Of a DNA stretch of 64,000 nucleotides, positions 8,036 through 17,590 are shown piece after piece. Origin of the DNA: Rhodoferax sp. (GTDB lineage: Bacteria > Pseudomonadota > Gammaproteobacteria > Burkholderiales > Burkholderiaceae_C); contig NZ_JADMJN010000005.1 in assembly GCF_018780565.1 (NCBI RefSeq), positions 186,001-250,000 of the forward strand, read 5' to 3'. Under the pieces are notes generated by a model. It did not search any database and was not told where the DNA came from. It worked only from the letters and a program-made list of their open reading frames with translations. The first letter of the stretch is position 1. Every line of letters starts with the position of its first letter. Position numbers and translations under genes: made by a program.

Positions 8036-9582
8036 ACTGCTGCGACGGAAATCCCTTTGAACTCGCCCGTGGCAATTTTCTTTTGCCACTCGGCAGGGCC
8101 AGTGATGTGGGCACTGGTACCGCCGGAGTCCACGGCCACCGTCACGGGCATGTCGATTACGTCAAATTCATAAATGGCTTCCATGCCGAGGTCGGCAAAC
8201 CCGACGACCTTGGCCGATTTGATAGCCTTGCTCACCAAATAGGCTGCACCGCCCACCGCCATCAAATAGGCGCTCTTGTGCTTTTTGATCGCCTCAATCG
8301 CCACCGGGCCGCGTTCGGCCTTGCCGATCATGGAGATCAAGCCGGTTTGGCTCAGCATCATCTCGGTGAAATCGTCCATCCGCGTGGCGGTGGTGGGGCC
8401 AGCCGGACCGACCGCCTCGCCTTTGACCGGATCGACCGGGCCCACGTAGTAAATCACCCGGTTGGTGAAGTCCACAGGCAGTTTTTCGCCTTTGGCCAGC
8501 ATGGTCTGGATGCGCTTGTGCGCTGCGTCCCGGCCCGTCAGCATCTTGCCATTGAGCAGCAGCGTGTCGCCCGGTTTCCAGCTGGCGACTTCTTCCTTGG
8601 TTAGCGTGTTGAGGTCCACCTTTTTGCTCTTGACATAGTCGGGGGTCCACTGCACATCCGGCCACAGGTCCAGCGACGGTGGGTCGAGGTACACCGGGCC
8701 ACTGCCGTCCAGACAGAAGTGCGCGTGGCGGGTGGCGGCGCAGTTGGGAATCATCGCGACCGGTTTGCTGGCTGCATGGGTGGGGTACATCTTGATCTTG
8801 ATGTCCAGCACGGTCGTCAAGCCACCCAGGCCTTGCGCACCAATACCCAGGGCGTTGACCTTTTCGAACAACTCCAGGCGCAATGCCTCGGTTTTGGTCA
8901 ATTCGGCGCCGCTGCCTGCTTTGGCCTGCAACTCGTACATATCCAGGTCGTCCATCAGGCTTTCTTTGGCCATGAGCACGGCTTTCTCTGCGGTACCACC
9001 AATGCCAATACCCAGCATGCCGGGTGGGCACCAGCCCGCGCCCATGGTCGGTACGGTTTTCAGCACCCAGTCCACCACCGAGTCGCCGGGGTTGAGCATG
9101 ACCATCTTGCTCTTGTTTTCACTGCCACCGCCTTTGGCGGCCACAGTCACTTCCACGGTGTTGCCCGGCACGATTTCAGTGAAGATCACTGCGGGTGTGT
9201 TGTCTTTGGTGTTCTTGCGCTCGAACTGCGGGTCGGCCACCACGCTGGCGCGCAGGGTGTTGTCGGGGTGGTTGTAGGCGCGGCGTACGCCTTCGTTGAC
9301 GGCGTCGTCCAGGCTGCCGGTGAATCCTTCCCAGCGCACATCCATGCCGACCTTGAGGAAGACGTTGACGATGCCGGTGTCCTGACAGATGGGGCGGTGT
9401 CCGATGGCGCTCATCTTGCTGTTGGTCAGAATTTGCGCAATGGCATCCTTGGCCGCCGGGCTTTTCTCGCGCTCGTAGGCGCGGGCCAGGTGGGCAATGT
9501 AGTCGGTTGGGTGGTAGTAGCTGATGTACTGCAGGGCGGCGGCAACGGACTCGATCAGGTCGGCTTGGCGAATGGAGGTCAT
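8032..9582 (-). CDS. fumA: Class I (iron-sulfur) fumarate hydratase
   Basis: Converts fumarate to malate in the TCA cycle using an oxygen-sensitive [4Fe-4S] cluster. The 516-residue protein combines the alpha and beta class I domains in one chain. Conserved pieces include HRPICQDTG, GGGSENKSK, PNCAATRHAHFCLDGSG and, in the beta domain, GPTTATRMDDF. The ATG at 9582 (MTSIRQADLIES) is chosen; an in-frame TTG at 9615 overlaps the previous gene's stop and is less likely. The stop overlaps the murI GTG. Because class I enzymes are oxygen-labile, many bacteria pair them with FumC; none is in the window. Confidence 0.94.
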   Translation of the reverse strand: MTSIRQADLIESVAAALQYISYYHPTDYIAHLARAYEREKSPAAKDAIAQILTNSKMSAIGHRPICQDTGIVNVFLKVGMDVRWEGFTGSLDDAVNEGVRRAYNHPDNTLRASVVADPQFERKNTKDNTPAVIFTEIVPGNTVEVTVAAKGGGSENKSKMVMLNPGDSVVDWVLKTVPTMGAGWCPPGMLGIGIGGTAEKAVLMAKESLMDDLDMYELQAKAGSGAELTKTEALRLELFEKVNALGIGAQGLGGLTTVLDIKIKMYPTHAASKPVAMIPNCAATRHAHFCLDGSGPVYLDPPSLDLWPDVQWTPDYVKSKKVDLNTLTKEEVASWKPGDTLLLNGKMLTGRDAAHKRIQTMLAKGEKLPVDFTNRVIYYVGPVDPVKGEAVGPAGPTTATRMDDFTEMMLSQTGLISMIGKAERGPVAIEAIKKHKSAYLMAVGGAAYLVSKAIKSAKVVGFADLGMEAIYEFDVIDMPVTVAVDSGGTSAHITGPAEWQKKIATGEFKGISVAAV

Positions 9583-9611
9583 GGTGCTATGAAATGTCAG
9601 AGGGTTAAAAA

Positions 9612-10214
9612 TCAATGCGCTTCGTTTTGGGTCCGCGCCATCAAACGGTCGGTGTAGGCAATGGCCATGGCGGAGAGCAGGAACGTGATGTGAATGGCGG
9701 TTTGGGCGATCAGCACTTTTTCGTCGTAATTCGCTGCATTGATAAAGGTTTTAAGGAGGTGGATGGAGCTGATGCCAATGATGGCGGTTGCCAGTTTGAC
9801 CTTGAGAACCGAGGCATTCACATGGCTCAACCACTCGGGCTGGTCGGGGTGGCCTTCCAGGTCCATGCGGCTCACGAAGGTCTCGTAGCCACCCACGATC
9901 ACCATGATCAGCAGGTTGGAAATCATGACCACATCGATCAGCGCCAGCACCACCAGCATGATGATGGTTTCGTTCAGGGCTGCGGTCGGACCGGTTTCCT
10001 TGTAGCCAATACTGGTAATCAGCGCCTGCAGGGCCGTCTGGTTGCCAAAGGCCGCTTCCAGCAGGTGTACCAACTCAATCCAGAAGTGGAATACATACAC
10101 GCCTTGTGCGGCGATCAGGCCCAGGTAAAGAGGTAACTGCAGCCAACGGCTGGCAAAAATAAATTTTGGCAGCGGGCGAAGTTTGGGCTGGTTTTCGGGA
10201 GTAGGGGTTGTCAT
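9612..10214 (-). CDS. UPF0114 family inner-membrane protein (YqhA-like)
   Basis: A 200-residue membrane protein of the UPF0114/TIGR00645 family, whose biochemical role is unknown. Hydrophobic segments lie near residues 27-50, 80-110, 145-165 and 175-190, with the family segment [11 protein letters not shown] after the second. The ATG at 10214 gives a short polar N-terminus; upstream in-frame codons exist but have no support. It precedes fumA by 29 bases on the same strand, so the two may be co-transcribed with murI. No metal or catalytic motif is evident. Confidence 0.85.
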   Translation of the reverse strand: MTTPTPENQPKLRPLPKFIFASRWLQLPLYLGLIAAQGVYVFHFWIELVHLLEAAFGNQTALQALITSIGYKETGPTAALNETIIMLVVLALIDVVMISNLLIMVIVGGYETFVSRMDLEGHPDQPEWLSHVNASVLKVKLATAIIGISSIHLLKTFINAANYDEKVLIAQTAIHITFLLSAMAIAYTDRLMARTQNEAH

Positions 10215-10375
10215 GCTGGTGCCGAAGCGTGTTGTAGGGTTGGAATATTGTAGGGCTCGAAGCCTTGGCGCTGACACTGGAGGGTGCATGGGCGGCGTTT
10301 GAGGGCAGTCAGTGGCTTGTAAGTGCGAACCTTGACAGTCGCGGGCAGCTTTTATCTATTTGAGGAGACTGAACC

Positions 10376-12373
10376 ATGAGTGCACCATCGTCCGCCATCG
10401 AGTCCGTGTTGGTGGAAAACCGCGTTTTCCCACCGAGTGCGGCAACTGTGAAGGCCGCGCGTATTTCCGGAATGGATGGCTACAACGCCCTGTGCGCAGA
10501 AGCCGAAAAGGACTTCGAGGGCTTCTGGGCTCGACTCGCGCGTGAGAACGTGACCTGGACCAAGCCCTTTACCCGGACGCTGGACGAGTCCAATGCACCT
10601 TTTTACAAATGGTTCGACGACGGCGAGTTGAACGCCTCTGCCAACTGCCTGGACAAGCACATGGGCACGCCCGTGGAGAATAAAGCCGCTGTTATCTTCG
10701 AAGCGGATGACGGCGTGGTGACCAAAACCAGCTACAAGGAACTGCTGGCCAAGGTCAGCCAGTTTGCCAATGCGCTGAAAGCCAATGGCATCCAGAAGGG
10801 CGACCGGGTTCTGGTTTACATGCCCATGACACTGGAAGGTGTGATCGCGATGCAGGCCTGCGCCCGCATTGGCGCCACCCACAGCGTGGTGTTTGGCGGT
10901 TTCTCGGCCAAGGCACTGCAGGAGCGCATCATTGACGCAGGCGCGGTGGCCGTCATCACTGCAAATTATCAGATGCGCGGCGGTAAAGAGTTGCCTTTGA
11001 AGGGGATTGTGGACGAGGGCCTGGCGATGGGCGGCTGCGAGTCGATCAAGACAGTTTTCGTTTATCAGCGTACGGCGACTGCCTGCAACATGGTGGCGGG
11101 TCGGGACAAGACTTTTGCCGACGCACTGGCCGGTCAGAGCACTGTTTGCGCGCCCGTGTCAGTGGGGGCCGAGCATCCGCTCTTCATTTTGTTCACCTCG
11201 GGTTCCACTGGAAAGCCAAAGGGTGTGCAGCATTCGACAGGGGGATTCCTCCTGTGGGCCAAGCTGACCATGGACTGGACTTTTGACCTCCAGCCCAGCG
11301 ATGTGTTCTGGTGCACGGCTGACATTGGCTGGATTACCGGCCACTCCTATGTGGCCTACGGTCCGCTGGCGGCAGGGGCCACCCAGATCATTTTTGAAGG
11401 CATTCCGACCTACCCGAACGCCGGTCGTTTCTGGCAGATGATTGAGCGCCACAAGTGCACTATCTTCTACACGGCGCCGACCGCCATTCGTTCGCTGATC
11501 AAGGCGGCCGAGAGTGATGAGAAAGTCCATCCAGCCCGTTCTGACCTGAGCAGCCTGCGCATTCTCGGGTCGGTGGGTGAGCCCATCAACCCGGAAGCCT
11601 GGATGTGGTACTACAAACACGTGGGTGGTGAGCGCTGCCCGATTGTGGACACCTTCTGGCAGACCGAAACCGGCGGCCACATGATTACCCCTTTGCCGGG
11701 TGCGACGCCACTGGTTCCAGGTAGCTGCACTTTGCCATTGCCAGGCATCATGGCCGCCATCGTGGACGAAGTCGGTAACGATGTGCCCAACGGTTCCGGC
11801 GGCATGCTGGTGGTGAAGCGGCCCTGGCCCTCTATGATTCGCACCATCTGGAACGATCCGGATCGCTTCAAGAAGAGTTATTTCCCGGAAGAAATGGGTG
11901 GCAAGATTTACCTGGCGGGCGACGGCGCTGTGCGCAGTGCCGATCGCGGTTATTTCCGTATCACCGGACGTATCGACGATGTGCTCAATGTGTCCGGCCA
12001 TCGCATGGGCACCATGGAGATCGAGTCGGCACTGGTGGCCAAGACGGATCTGGTGGCCGAGGCGGCTGTGGTGGGGCGTCCGGATGACCTGACCGGCGAG
12101 GCCATTTGCGCGTTTGTTGTGCTTAAGCGTCCTTGCCCGACGGGCGATGAAGCCAAAGCCATTGCCAAGGAATTGCGTGACTGGGTGGCGAAGGAAATCG
12201 GTCCCATTGCCAAGCCGAAAGACATTCGCTTTGGTGAAAACCTGCCCAAAACCCGTTCCGGCAAGATCATGCGTCGCCTGCTTCGCTCACTTGCCAAGGG
12301 TGAAACCATTACCCAGGACACTTCGACGCTGGAAAATCCGGCGATTTTGGGTCAGTTGGGTCAGACCTATTGA
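10376..12373 (+). CDS. acs: Acetyl-CoA synthetase (AMP-forming)
   Basis: Activates acetate to acetyl-CoA through an acetyl-AMP intermediate. The 665-residue protein has the P-loop-like motif [15 protein letters not shown], the [14 protein letters not shown] acyl-pocket segment, the TFWQTETGG motif, the hinge/adenylate motif YLAGDGA...[13 protein letters not shown] and the C-terminal catalytic Lys630 in SGKIMRR, the residue commonly controlled by acetylation. A clear GAGGAG ribosome site sits 8 bases before the ATG. The gene stands alone and ends at a strong bidirectional terminator. Confidence 0.97.
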   Translation: MSAPSSAIESVLVENRVFPPSAATVKAARISGMDGYNALCAEAEKDFEGFWARLARENVTWTKPFTRTLDESNAPFYKWFDDGELNASANCLDKHMGTPVENKAAVIFEADDGVVTKTSYKELLAKVSQFANALKANGIQKGDRVLVYMPMTLEGVIAMQACARIGATHSVVFGGFSAKALQERIIDAGAVAVITANYQMRGGKELPLKGIVDEGLAMGGCESIKTVFVYQRTATACNMVAGRDKTFADALAGQSTVCAPVSVGAEHPLFILFTSGSTGKPKGVQHSTGGFLLWAKLTMDWTFDLQPSDVFWCTADIGWITGHSYVAYGPLAAGATQIIFEGIPTYPNAGRFWQMIERHKCTIFYTAPTAIRSLIKAAESDEKVHPARSDLSSLRILGSVGEPINPEAWMWYYKHVGGERCPIVDTFWQTETGGHMITPLPGATPLVPGSCTLPLPGIMAAIVDEVGNDVPNGSGGMLVVKRPWPSMIRTIWNDPDRFKKSYFPEEMGGKIYLAGDGAVRSADRGYFRITGRIDDVLNVSGHRMGTMEIESALVAKTDLVAEAAVVGRPDDLTGEAICAFVVLKRPCPTGDEAKAIAKELRDWVAKEIGPIAKPKDIRFGENLPKTRSGKIMRRLLRSLAKGETITQDTSTLENPAILGQLGQTY

Positions 12374-12393
12374 TCGGTAGGATGCGCCAATGA

Positions 12394-12419
12394 AAAAAGC
12401 CCGCTGATGCGGGCTTTTT
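12394..12419. terminator. Bidirectional intrinsic terminator (acs / cytochrome c)
   Basis: A perfect 11-bp inverted repeat (AAAAAGCCCGC / GCGGGCTTTTT) with a TGAT loop. It has T runs on both strands, so it can end acs on the plus strand and the convergent cytochrome c gene on the minus strand. Confidence 0.93.
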
Positions 12420-12443
12420 GATTTTTGGAATCAGGTCAGTGGA

Positions 12444-12752
12444 TCACTTGGCTGCCAAAATCCAGGCCGCCAGTTTCTTGGCTTCAGCTTCGTTCACTTG
12501 CGCATTCGCCGGCATGGGAATGGCACCCCAAACACCAGAACCACCCTTGATAATTTTGACGGCCAGCTTGTCAGCAGCGTCTTTTTGACCAGCGTATTTG
12601 GCGGCGACGTCTTTGTAAGCCGGGCCAACCAGCTTTTTGTCAACCGCGTGGCAAGCCATGCAGTTCTTGGAAGTCGCCAAGGCCAGATCGGCAAACGCAG
12701 GAGCAGTTACGGAGACCGCGGCAACCAAAGCAAAGAGAGCACGTTTCATCAT
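12444..12752 (-). CDS. Periplasmic c-type cytochrome (c551/c552 class I)
   Basis: Small monoheme electron carrier. The 102-residue precursor has a Sec signal peptide (Lys-Arg, then a hydrophobic core, cleavage expected after AFA at residue 21), one heme-c site CMACH (31-35) and the axial-methionine motif IPMPAN (Met80). The KKLVGPAYKDVA segment is typical of cytochromes c551/c552. A GAGGAA ribosome site precedes two adjacent ATGs (12752 or 12749). It is a plausible electron donor to cbb3 oxidase encoded elsewhere in the window, but nothing here proves that link. Confidence 0.9.
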   Translation of the reverse strand: MMKRALFALVAAVSVTAPAFADLALATSKNCMACHAVDKKLVGPAYKDVAAKYAGQKDAADKLAVKIIKGGSGVWGAIPMPANAQVNEAEAKKLAAWILAAK

Positions 12753-12851
12753 TTTTCCTCGTGGGTTGAGTTACATTCACTAAACGTCATTGTAATGACT
12801 GCGGTTGACACGGGTCAGAATAAGGTGAATTGGAAATATCAGGAGAACGGT

Positions 12852-13097
12852 ATGTATTTTTTGGGACTGGGATTGGTTTTGCTGGCGATGAAGTATCTGG
12901 AAATCGGTCCGGTAGCCGCCTGGGACTGGTGGGTCGTCCTGATGCCGTTTGGCTTGGCCGTTGCCTGGTGGGCCTGGGCTGATTCATCAGGTTATACCAA
13001 GAGGAAAGCAATGGAGCGGGAAGATGCCCGTCGGCAGGCACGCATTGACAGCAATCGCGAGGCCATCGGCACGCTGAACAAGAAGAAACGCCGCTGA
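12852..13097 (+). CDS. Small Trp-rich membrane protein (TIGR04438-like)
   Basis: An 81-residue protein with two short hydrophobic segments (about 1-14 and 22-44) holding five tryptophans (WDWW, WWAW), then a very basic, charged helix ending KKKRR. This layout matches the small Trp-rich proteins called TIGR04438, of unknown function. The ATG at 12852 has an excellent AGGAGA ribosome site; a longer frame upstream runs through the cytochrome c gene antisense and is rejected. It is divergent from the cytochrome gene and ends at its own terminator. Confidence 0.82.
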   Translation: MYFLGLGLVLLAMKYLEIGPVAAWDWWVVLMPFGLAVAWWAWADSSGYTKRKAMEREDARRQARIDSNREAIGTLNKKKRR

Positions 13098-13103
13098 ATC
13101 CAA

Positions 13104-13139
13104 AAAAAAGCCCACCGGGTCAATCCGGTGGGCTTTTTT
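13104..13139. terminator. Bidirectional intrinsic terminator (Trp-rich protein / ilvD)
   Basis: Perfect 15-bp inverted repeat (AAAAAAGCCCACCGG and its complement) with a six-base loop and T runs on both strands, between two converging genes. Confidence 0.94.
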
Positions 13140-13156
13140 CATGAGGCTCTGCTGGA

Positions 13157-14851
13157 TCAGTAGTTATCCAGCACGGCGCCCTTGCTGGCGGTTGATGCGT
13201 TGAACGCAAACTTGGCCTGCACACCACGGGTGTAGCGTGGTTTGGGGGCGGTCCATGCCGCACGCCGCTTGGCAATTTCTTCGTCGCTGACATTGAGTTG
13301 CAGCAGCAACTTGTGCGCGTCGATGGTGATCGAGTCGCCCTCATGGATGAAGGCAATGGTGCCACCGGCAGCAGCTTCGGGCGCCACGTGTCCCACCACC
13401 ATGCCCCAGGTGCCACCAGAAAAGCGGCCATCCGTAATCAGTCCCACAGACTCGCCCAGACCTTGTCCTACCAGCGCACCGGTTGGCGCCAGCATTTCGG
13501 GCATGCCGGGTCCGCCTTTGGGGCCCAGATAGCGCAGCACCATCACGTCACCGGCCACGATTTTGTTCGCCAGAATGGCGGCCAGGGCTGACTGTTCGTC
13601 GTCAAACACACGGGCCGGGCCGGTCATCACAGGATTCTTCAAGCCCGTGATTTTGGCCACGCAGCCTTCGGGCGACAAGTTGCCTTTCAGAATGGCCAAA
13701 TGTCCCTGGGCGTACATCGGGTTGCTCAAGGGGCGGATTACATCCTGATCGGCACGCGGGGTATCCGGAACATCCTTCAGCACTTCGGCGATGGTCTGGC
13801 CGGTGATGGTGATGCAGTCGCCATGCAGCAGTCCTGCTGACAGCAGGGTTTTCATGACTTGGGGAATGCCGCCTGCGCGATGCAGGTCCACCGCGAGGTA
13901 CTGGCCGCTGGGCTTGAGGTCGCACAGCACGGGGGTTTTGACGCGCACGCGCTCAAAGTCTTCAATGGTCCAATCCACCCCGGCCGCGTGGGCAATGGCT
14001 AAAAAGTGCAGCACGGCATTGGTGGAGCCACCGGTGGCCATGATGACGGCGACGGCGTTTTCAATCGACTTGCGGGTGACGATGTCACGGGGTTTCAGGT
14101 CCTTTTTGATCGCCTCAACCAGTACCCGTGCCGATTCCTTGGCCGAGTTCACCTTCTCGTCATGCGGGTTGGCCATGGTGGAGGAATAAGCCAGCGAGAT
14201 GCCAAGAGCTTCAAACGCAGACGACATGGTGTTGGCGGTGTACATACCACCGCAGGAGCCCGTGCCGGGGATGGCGCGGCGTTCAATTTCCAGCAGATCT
14301 TCGTCGCTCATACGGCCGGCTGCATTTTCGCCCACGGCTTCGAACACGCTCACGATATTGAGGTCCTTGCCTTTGTAATGGCCGGGCAGGATGGTGCCGC
14401 CGTAAACAAAGATGGCTGGCACATTGGCGCGCAGCATGCCCATCAGGCCGCCGGGCATGTTTTTGTCGCAGCCGCCCACCACCAGCACGCCATCCATCCA
14501 CTGGCCCTGCACACTGGTTTCAATACAGTCGGAAATCACCTCTCTGGAGACCAGCGAGTACTTCATGCCCTCGGTGCCCATCGCCATGCCGTCCGAGATG
14601 GTGGGCGTGCCGAACACTTGGGCGTTGCCACCTGCCTCTTCAATCGCGGCAATGGCCGCATCCGCCAGCTTTTGCAGGCCGCTGTTGCACGGCGTGATCG
14701 TGCTGTGACCATTGGCAACCCCGATCATGGGTTTTTTGAAGTCTTCTTCTTTGTAGCCCATCGCGTAGTACATGGAGCGATTGGGCGCGCGGGACTTGCC
14801 CTCGGTGATGTTCTTGCTACGCGGGTTCAGGATGACGGGTTTGGTGTCCAT
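13157..14851 (-). CDS. ilvD: Dihydroxy-acid dehydratase IlvD
   Basis: Dehydrates 2,3-dihydroxy-isovalerate and -methylvalerate to the 2-keto acids of valine and isoleucine synthesis. The 564-residue protein has three family cysteines in [16 protein letters not shown] and [13 protein letters not shown], consistent with a [2Fe-2S]-type active site, the DGRFSGGT motif, and a C-terminus ending in a conserved GAVLDNY. It starts at the ATG at 14851, and a divergent LysR-family gene begins 105 bases away, so that regulator may control it. Confidence 0.96.
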   Translation of the reverse strand: MDTKPVILNPRSKNITEGKSRAPNRSMYYAMGYKEEDFKKPMIGVANGHSTITPCNSGLQKLADAAIAAIEEAGGNAQVFGTPTISDGMAMGTEGMKYSLVSREVISDCIETSVQGQWMDGVLVVGGCDKNMPGGLMGMLRANVPAIFVYGGTILPGHYKGKDLNIVSVFEAVGENAAGRMSDEDLLEIERRAIPGTGSCGGMYTANTMSSAFEALGISLAYSSTMANPHDEKVNSAKESARVLVEAIKKDLKPRDIVTRKSIENAVAVIMATGGSTNAVLHFLAIAHAAGVDWTIEDFERVRVKTPVLCDLKPSGQYLAVDLHRAGGIPQVMKTLLSAGLLHGDCITITGQTIAEVLKDVPDTPRADQDVIRPLSNPMYAQGHLAILKGNLSPEGCVAKITGLKNPVMTGPARVFDDEQSALAAILANKIVAGDVMVLRYLGPKGGPGMPEMLAPTGALVGQGLGESVGLITDGRFSGGTWGMVVGHVAPEAAAGGTIAFIHEGDSITIDAHKLLLQLNVSDEEIAKRRAAWTAPKPRYTRGVQAKFAFNASTASKGAVLDNY

Positions 14852-14920
14852 AAGAGCTTTTTCGTGAAGAGGGTTGGATTTTTTCAGATCGGAGTATGCG
14901 CCGGGCTATTATGTTGTTCC

Positions 14921-14953
14921 AATATATTTTTAAGTACTAATTAATATATTTTT
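14921..14953. promoter_or_regulatory. Tandem 11-bp direct repeat in the ilvD/lysR intergenic region
   Basis: AATATATTTTT occurs at 14921-14931 and 14943-14953, exactly 22 bp apart (about two helical turns), with an AGTACT palindrome between them. The stretch is markedly AT-rich against its surroundings and lies just before the LysR ATG. It could hold the divergent promoters and/or the LysR binding site; low complexity is the alternative explanation. Confidence 0.45.
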
Positions 14954-14956
14954 CAT

Positions 14957-15925
14957 ATGAGTGAATTCAATCCAGGCTTGCCTGATGCATCTTCCGCGTC
15001 GCCCCAGCGTTCGCATTTGATTGAGTTGCGGCTTTGGCGTCAGTTTCTGACCGTTGCAGAAGAACTGCATTTTGGTCATGCCGCCGTACGCCTTCACATG
15101 ACCCAGCCACCCTTGACGCAGGCGATTGCCCAACTCGAAAGGATGCTGGGGGTGCGCCTCTTTGACCGTACCAAACGCAGTGTGCAGCTCACCACCACAG
15201 GGCAGGCCCTTGTGCCCGCGGTACAGGATCTGCTGGCCCGCGCGCAGGCTTTGCCAGCACAGGCCCGCGCTGCAGCCCAGGGCGAGGCAGGGCGCCTGAG
15301 GCTGGCCTTTGTGTCTACCGTGGGTTTTGACTTGTTGCCGCAGTGGGTGAGGGCGTTTCGGGTGCGGTACCCGAAGGTGCAGTTGGACCTGCTGGAAGCC
15401 ACGGGCGACGTCCAATTGCAGGGGTTCGAGCGCGGTGAGATCGACGCTGGCTTCATGCTGCACGCCCCCGGGTTTGTCTCACCAGGATTGGCGCACTTGC
15501 TGATCGCGCAGGAACCGCTGGTGCTGGCGTTGCCCGAGCAGCATGCCCTGGCGAAATCCGGGACGCTAGCGTTGAAGGATGTCCTGGCCGAACCCATGGT
15601 CATCTTTCCGCGGCGCATTGTGCCGTCTCTGTTTGATGCTATTTTTGCCCTGTACCATGCGGCCGGAAGTTCACCCCAGGTGGCGCAGGAGGCCATCCAG
15701 ATGCAGACGATCATCAACCTGGTCTCGGCGGGTCTGGGTGTGGCCTGGGTGCCCGCCAGCGTCCGCCAGTTCCAGCGATCCGGGGTGGTTTACCGCGAAG
15801 TGCTTGCAGCCCGGGCGCAGGGCGGTGCCATGCCGGGGTGCGAGACCAGTCTGGTATGGCGCCCGGACCATGCGAGTCCGACACTGGAGCGGTTCGTCAC
15901 TTTCGCCAGGGCGCAACTGGAGTGA
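14957..15925 (+). CDS. LysR-family transcriptional regulator
   Basis: A 322-residue LTTR. Residues about 23-85 form the winged HTH ([51 protein letters not shown]). The rest is a periplasmic-binding-protein-like effector domain beginning [17 protein letters not shown]. The effector is unknown; BenM/CatM-like proteins for aromatic and dicarboxylic effectors share the FVSTVGF-type start. Its position divergent from ilvD suggests control of that gene or itself. The ATG at 14957 lacks a clear ribosome site. Confidence 0.88.
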   Translation: MSEFNPGLPDASSASPQRSHLIELRLWRQFLTVAEELHFGHAAVRLHMTQPPLTQAIAQLERMLGVRLFDRTKRSVQLTTTGQALVPAVQDLLARAQALPAQARAAAQGEAGRLRLAFVSTVGFDLLPQWVRAFRVRYPKVQLDLLEATGDVQLQGFERGEIDAGFMLHAPGFVSPGLAHLLIAQEPLVLALPEQHALAKSGTLALKDVLAEPMVIFPRRIVPSLFDAIFALYHAAGSSPQVAQEAIQMQTIINLVSAGLGVAWVPASVRQFQRSGVVYREVLAARAQGGAMPGCETSLVWRPDHASPTLERFVTFARAQLE

Positions 15926-15968
15926 GGTCTGGCGCCCTGCGCTGGCGCTTGCGTGCACAATGGCGCCC

Positions 15969-16778
15969 ATGCTGATTCATCCTCAAATCAATCCCGTTGC
16001 GCTGCAGCTCGGTCCCCTGGCCATTCATTGGTATGGCTTGACCTATTTGGCCGCTTTTGGTCTGTTCATGTTTTTGGGCGTTCGCCGCTTGCGGCATCAG
16101 CCCTTTGCCTCCATCACAGGCACGGGTGCCTGGTCGCGCCGGGATGTGGAAGATATTCTTTTCATGGGTGTGATGGGCGTGGTGCTGGGTGGGCGCATCG
16201 GCTACTGTTTGTTTTACAAGCCGCTGTACTACTTCGCCCATCCGCTGGAAATCTTCGCGGTCTGGCAAGGTGGCATGAGTTTTCACGGCGGCATGCTGGG
16301 TGTGATCGTGGCCATGATCTGGTTTGCCCGCTCGCGGGGCAAGCCCTGGCTGCAGGTGGCTGACTTTGTAGCGCCCTGCGTGCCGACGGGTCTCGCAGCA
16401 GGTCGGGTGGGTAACTTCATCAACGGTGAGTTATGGGGTCGTGTGAGCAGCTCGGACCTGCCTTGGGGCATGGTGTTCCGTGGGGCGGGGGACCTGCCGC
16501 GTCATCCATCGCAGGTTTACCAGTTTCTGCTGGAAGGGCTGTTGTTGTTTGTTCTGCTGTGGCTTTACGCCCGCAAGCCTCGCAAACAGGGCGAGGTGGC
16601 GTCAGCCTTCTTGCTTGGCTACGGGTTTTTCCGTTTCATCGCCGAATTTTTCCGCGAGCCGGATGCGCATCTGGGGATCCTGTCACTGGGCATGAGCATG
16701 GGGCAGTGGCTTTGCGTCCCCATGATCCTGGGCGGCGTCATGCTGTGGCGCTGGGCTCAACGCCCGATAGCGTCCTGA
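15969..16778 (+). CDS. lgt: Prolipoprotein diacylglyceryl transferase Lgt
   Basis: Inner-membrane enzyme that transfers diacylglycerol from phosphatidylglycerol to the lipobox cysteine of prolipoproteins. The 269-residue protein has about seven membrane segments and the family motifs [25 protein letters not shown] and the signature [14 protein letters not shown] with the essential Arg-Gly-Asn. The second of two in-frame ATGs (15969; the other at 15960) gives the usual MLIHP start. Much longer frames upstream overlap the LysR gene and are not real. It follows lysR by 43 bases. Confidence 0.95.
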   Translation: MLIHPQINPVALQLGPLAIHWYGLTYLAAFGLFMFLGVRRLRHQPFASITGTGAWSRRDVEDILFMGVMGVVLGGRIGYCLFYKPLYYFAHPLEIFAVWQGGMSFHGGMLGVIVAMIWFARSRGKPWLQVADFVAPCVPTGLAAGRVGNFINGELWGRVSSSDLPWGMVFRGAGDLPRHPSQVYQFLLEGLLLFVLLWLYARKPRKQGEVASAFLLGYGFFRFIAEFFREPDAHLGILSLGMSMGQWLCVPMILGGVMLWRWAQRPIAS

Positions 16779-16843
16779 ATGAGCCATGGAGCCATCACCC
16801 TCGGGTTAGTACGGGGGTGATACGTCTTGCGCAGTTGTTTGAA

Positions 16844-16875
16844 ATTTTCAATAATTACCGGTAATTATTGAAAAT
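16844..16875. promoter_or_regulatory. Perfect 32-bp palindrome, probable GntR operator
   Basis: The left half is ATTTTCAATAATTACC and the right half is its exact complement, so every base of 32 pairs about the centre 16859/16860. It lies 46 bases before the ATG of a GntR/FadR-family regulator and contains no gene. A palindromic site just ahead of an autoregulated GntR gene is the expected operator layout. No T run follows that would make it a terminator. Confidence 0.8.
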
Positions 16876-16921
16876 CACAGCGCCACCTCAACGTCACCCG
16901 AACAAGAAACTCAACAGCACC

Positions 16922-17590
16922 ATGCGCCTGGTTCACAATTCCCTGCACGACGAAGTTGCCGTATTGTTGCGAGACCAGATCTTCGCCGGCACGCTGACGC
17001 CCGGCAGCTTCATTGACGAAGCTGCGATGTGCGCCAGCCTGAAAATCTCCCGCACACCACTGCGAGAGGCGCTCAAGGTGCTCAGCGCGGAAGGTCTGGT
17101 GCGCCATGAGCCGCGCCGGGGCAGTTTCGTCAGCGAGGTGACCGAGCAGGACCTGGATGAAATCTTTCCTGTGATTGCCTTGCTGGAAGGGCGTTGCGCC
17201 TACGAGGCGGCGCGCAACGCCAGTGATGCCGATATCGCTGCGCTGGATGTGCTCCATGAACGGCTGGAAAAGCATGCCAAGGCCAGGCGCATCAACGATT
17301 ACTACGCAACCAATTTCGCCATCCATGAGGCCATCATTACCCTGGCCAACAACCGTTGGCTGGCTCAGGTGATCTCCGACCTGCGCAAGATCCTGAAGCT
17401 GGCGCGCCTGCAACAACTTCATGCGCCGGGGCGGCTTGAACAAAGCCTGGGCGAGCATCTGGCGGTGTATGCCGCCTTGCGTGCGCGCGATTGCGAAGGG
17501 GCCGATGCGGCCATGCGCACCCACCTCACGCGCCAGCGTGAAGCCTTGCGCGCATTGGCGCGTGACAAGAAAAGCAGCTTGCTGGCATGA
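16922..17590 (+). CDS. GntR/FadR-family regulator of the malonate operon
   Basis: A 222-residue protein with an N-terminal winged HTH (about 8-70: LRDQIFAGTLTPG, then ISRTPLREALKVLSAEGLV) and a C-terminal FCD all-helical effector domain with the metal/effector residues Asp and His of NFAIHEAI and the later GEHL. The ATG at 16922 is preferred to a TTG at 16868, which would lie inside the palindrome. Its stop overlaps the next ATG as ATGA, so it is co-translated with malonyl-CoA decarboxylase. Malonate regulators MatR/MdcY belong to this family; malonate or malonyl-CoA as effector is inferred from context. Confidence 0.88.
   Translation: MRLVHNSLHDEVAVLLRDQIFAGTLTPGSFIDEAAMCASLKISRTPLREALKVLSAEGLVRHEPRRGSFVSEVTEQDLDEIFPVIALLEGRCAYEAARNASDADIAALDVLHERLEKHAKARRINDYYATNFAIHEAIITLANNRWLAQVISDLRKILKLARLQQLHAPGRLEQSLGEHLAVYAALRARDCEGADAAMRTHLTRQREALRALARDKKSSLLA

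Noticed and set aside
8216..8250. GATAGCC motif in fumA as a repeat copy
   Set aside because: It encodes the conserved KAIKSAKVVG segment of the enzyme, so the match is explained by protein conservation.
10332..10360. TTGACA and TCTATT as a sigma-70 promoter for acs
   Set aside because: The implied start would fall at or beyond the ribosome site (10362-10367), leaving no usable leader.
15579..15968. 5' extension of the lgt frame overlapping the LysR gene
   Set aside because: The first 130 residues would overlap a clear LysR effector domain; Lgt begins at MLIHP.
16794..16821. Hairpin after lgt (ATCACCC / GGGTGAT)
   Set aside because: Seven-bp stem with a 14-base loop and no following T run; not convincing as a terminator.
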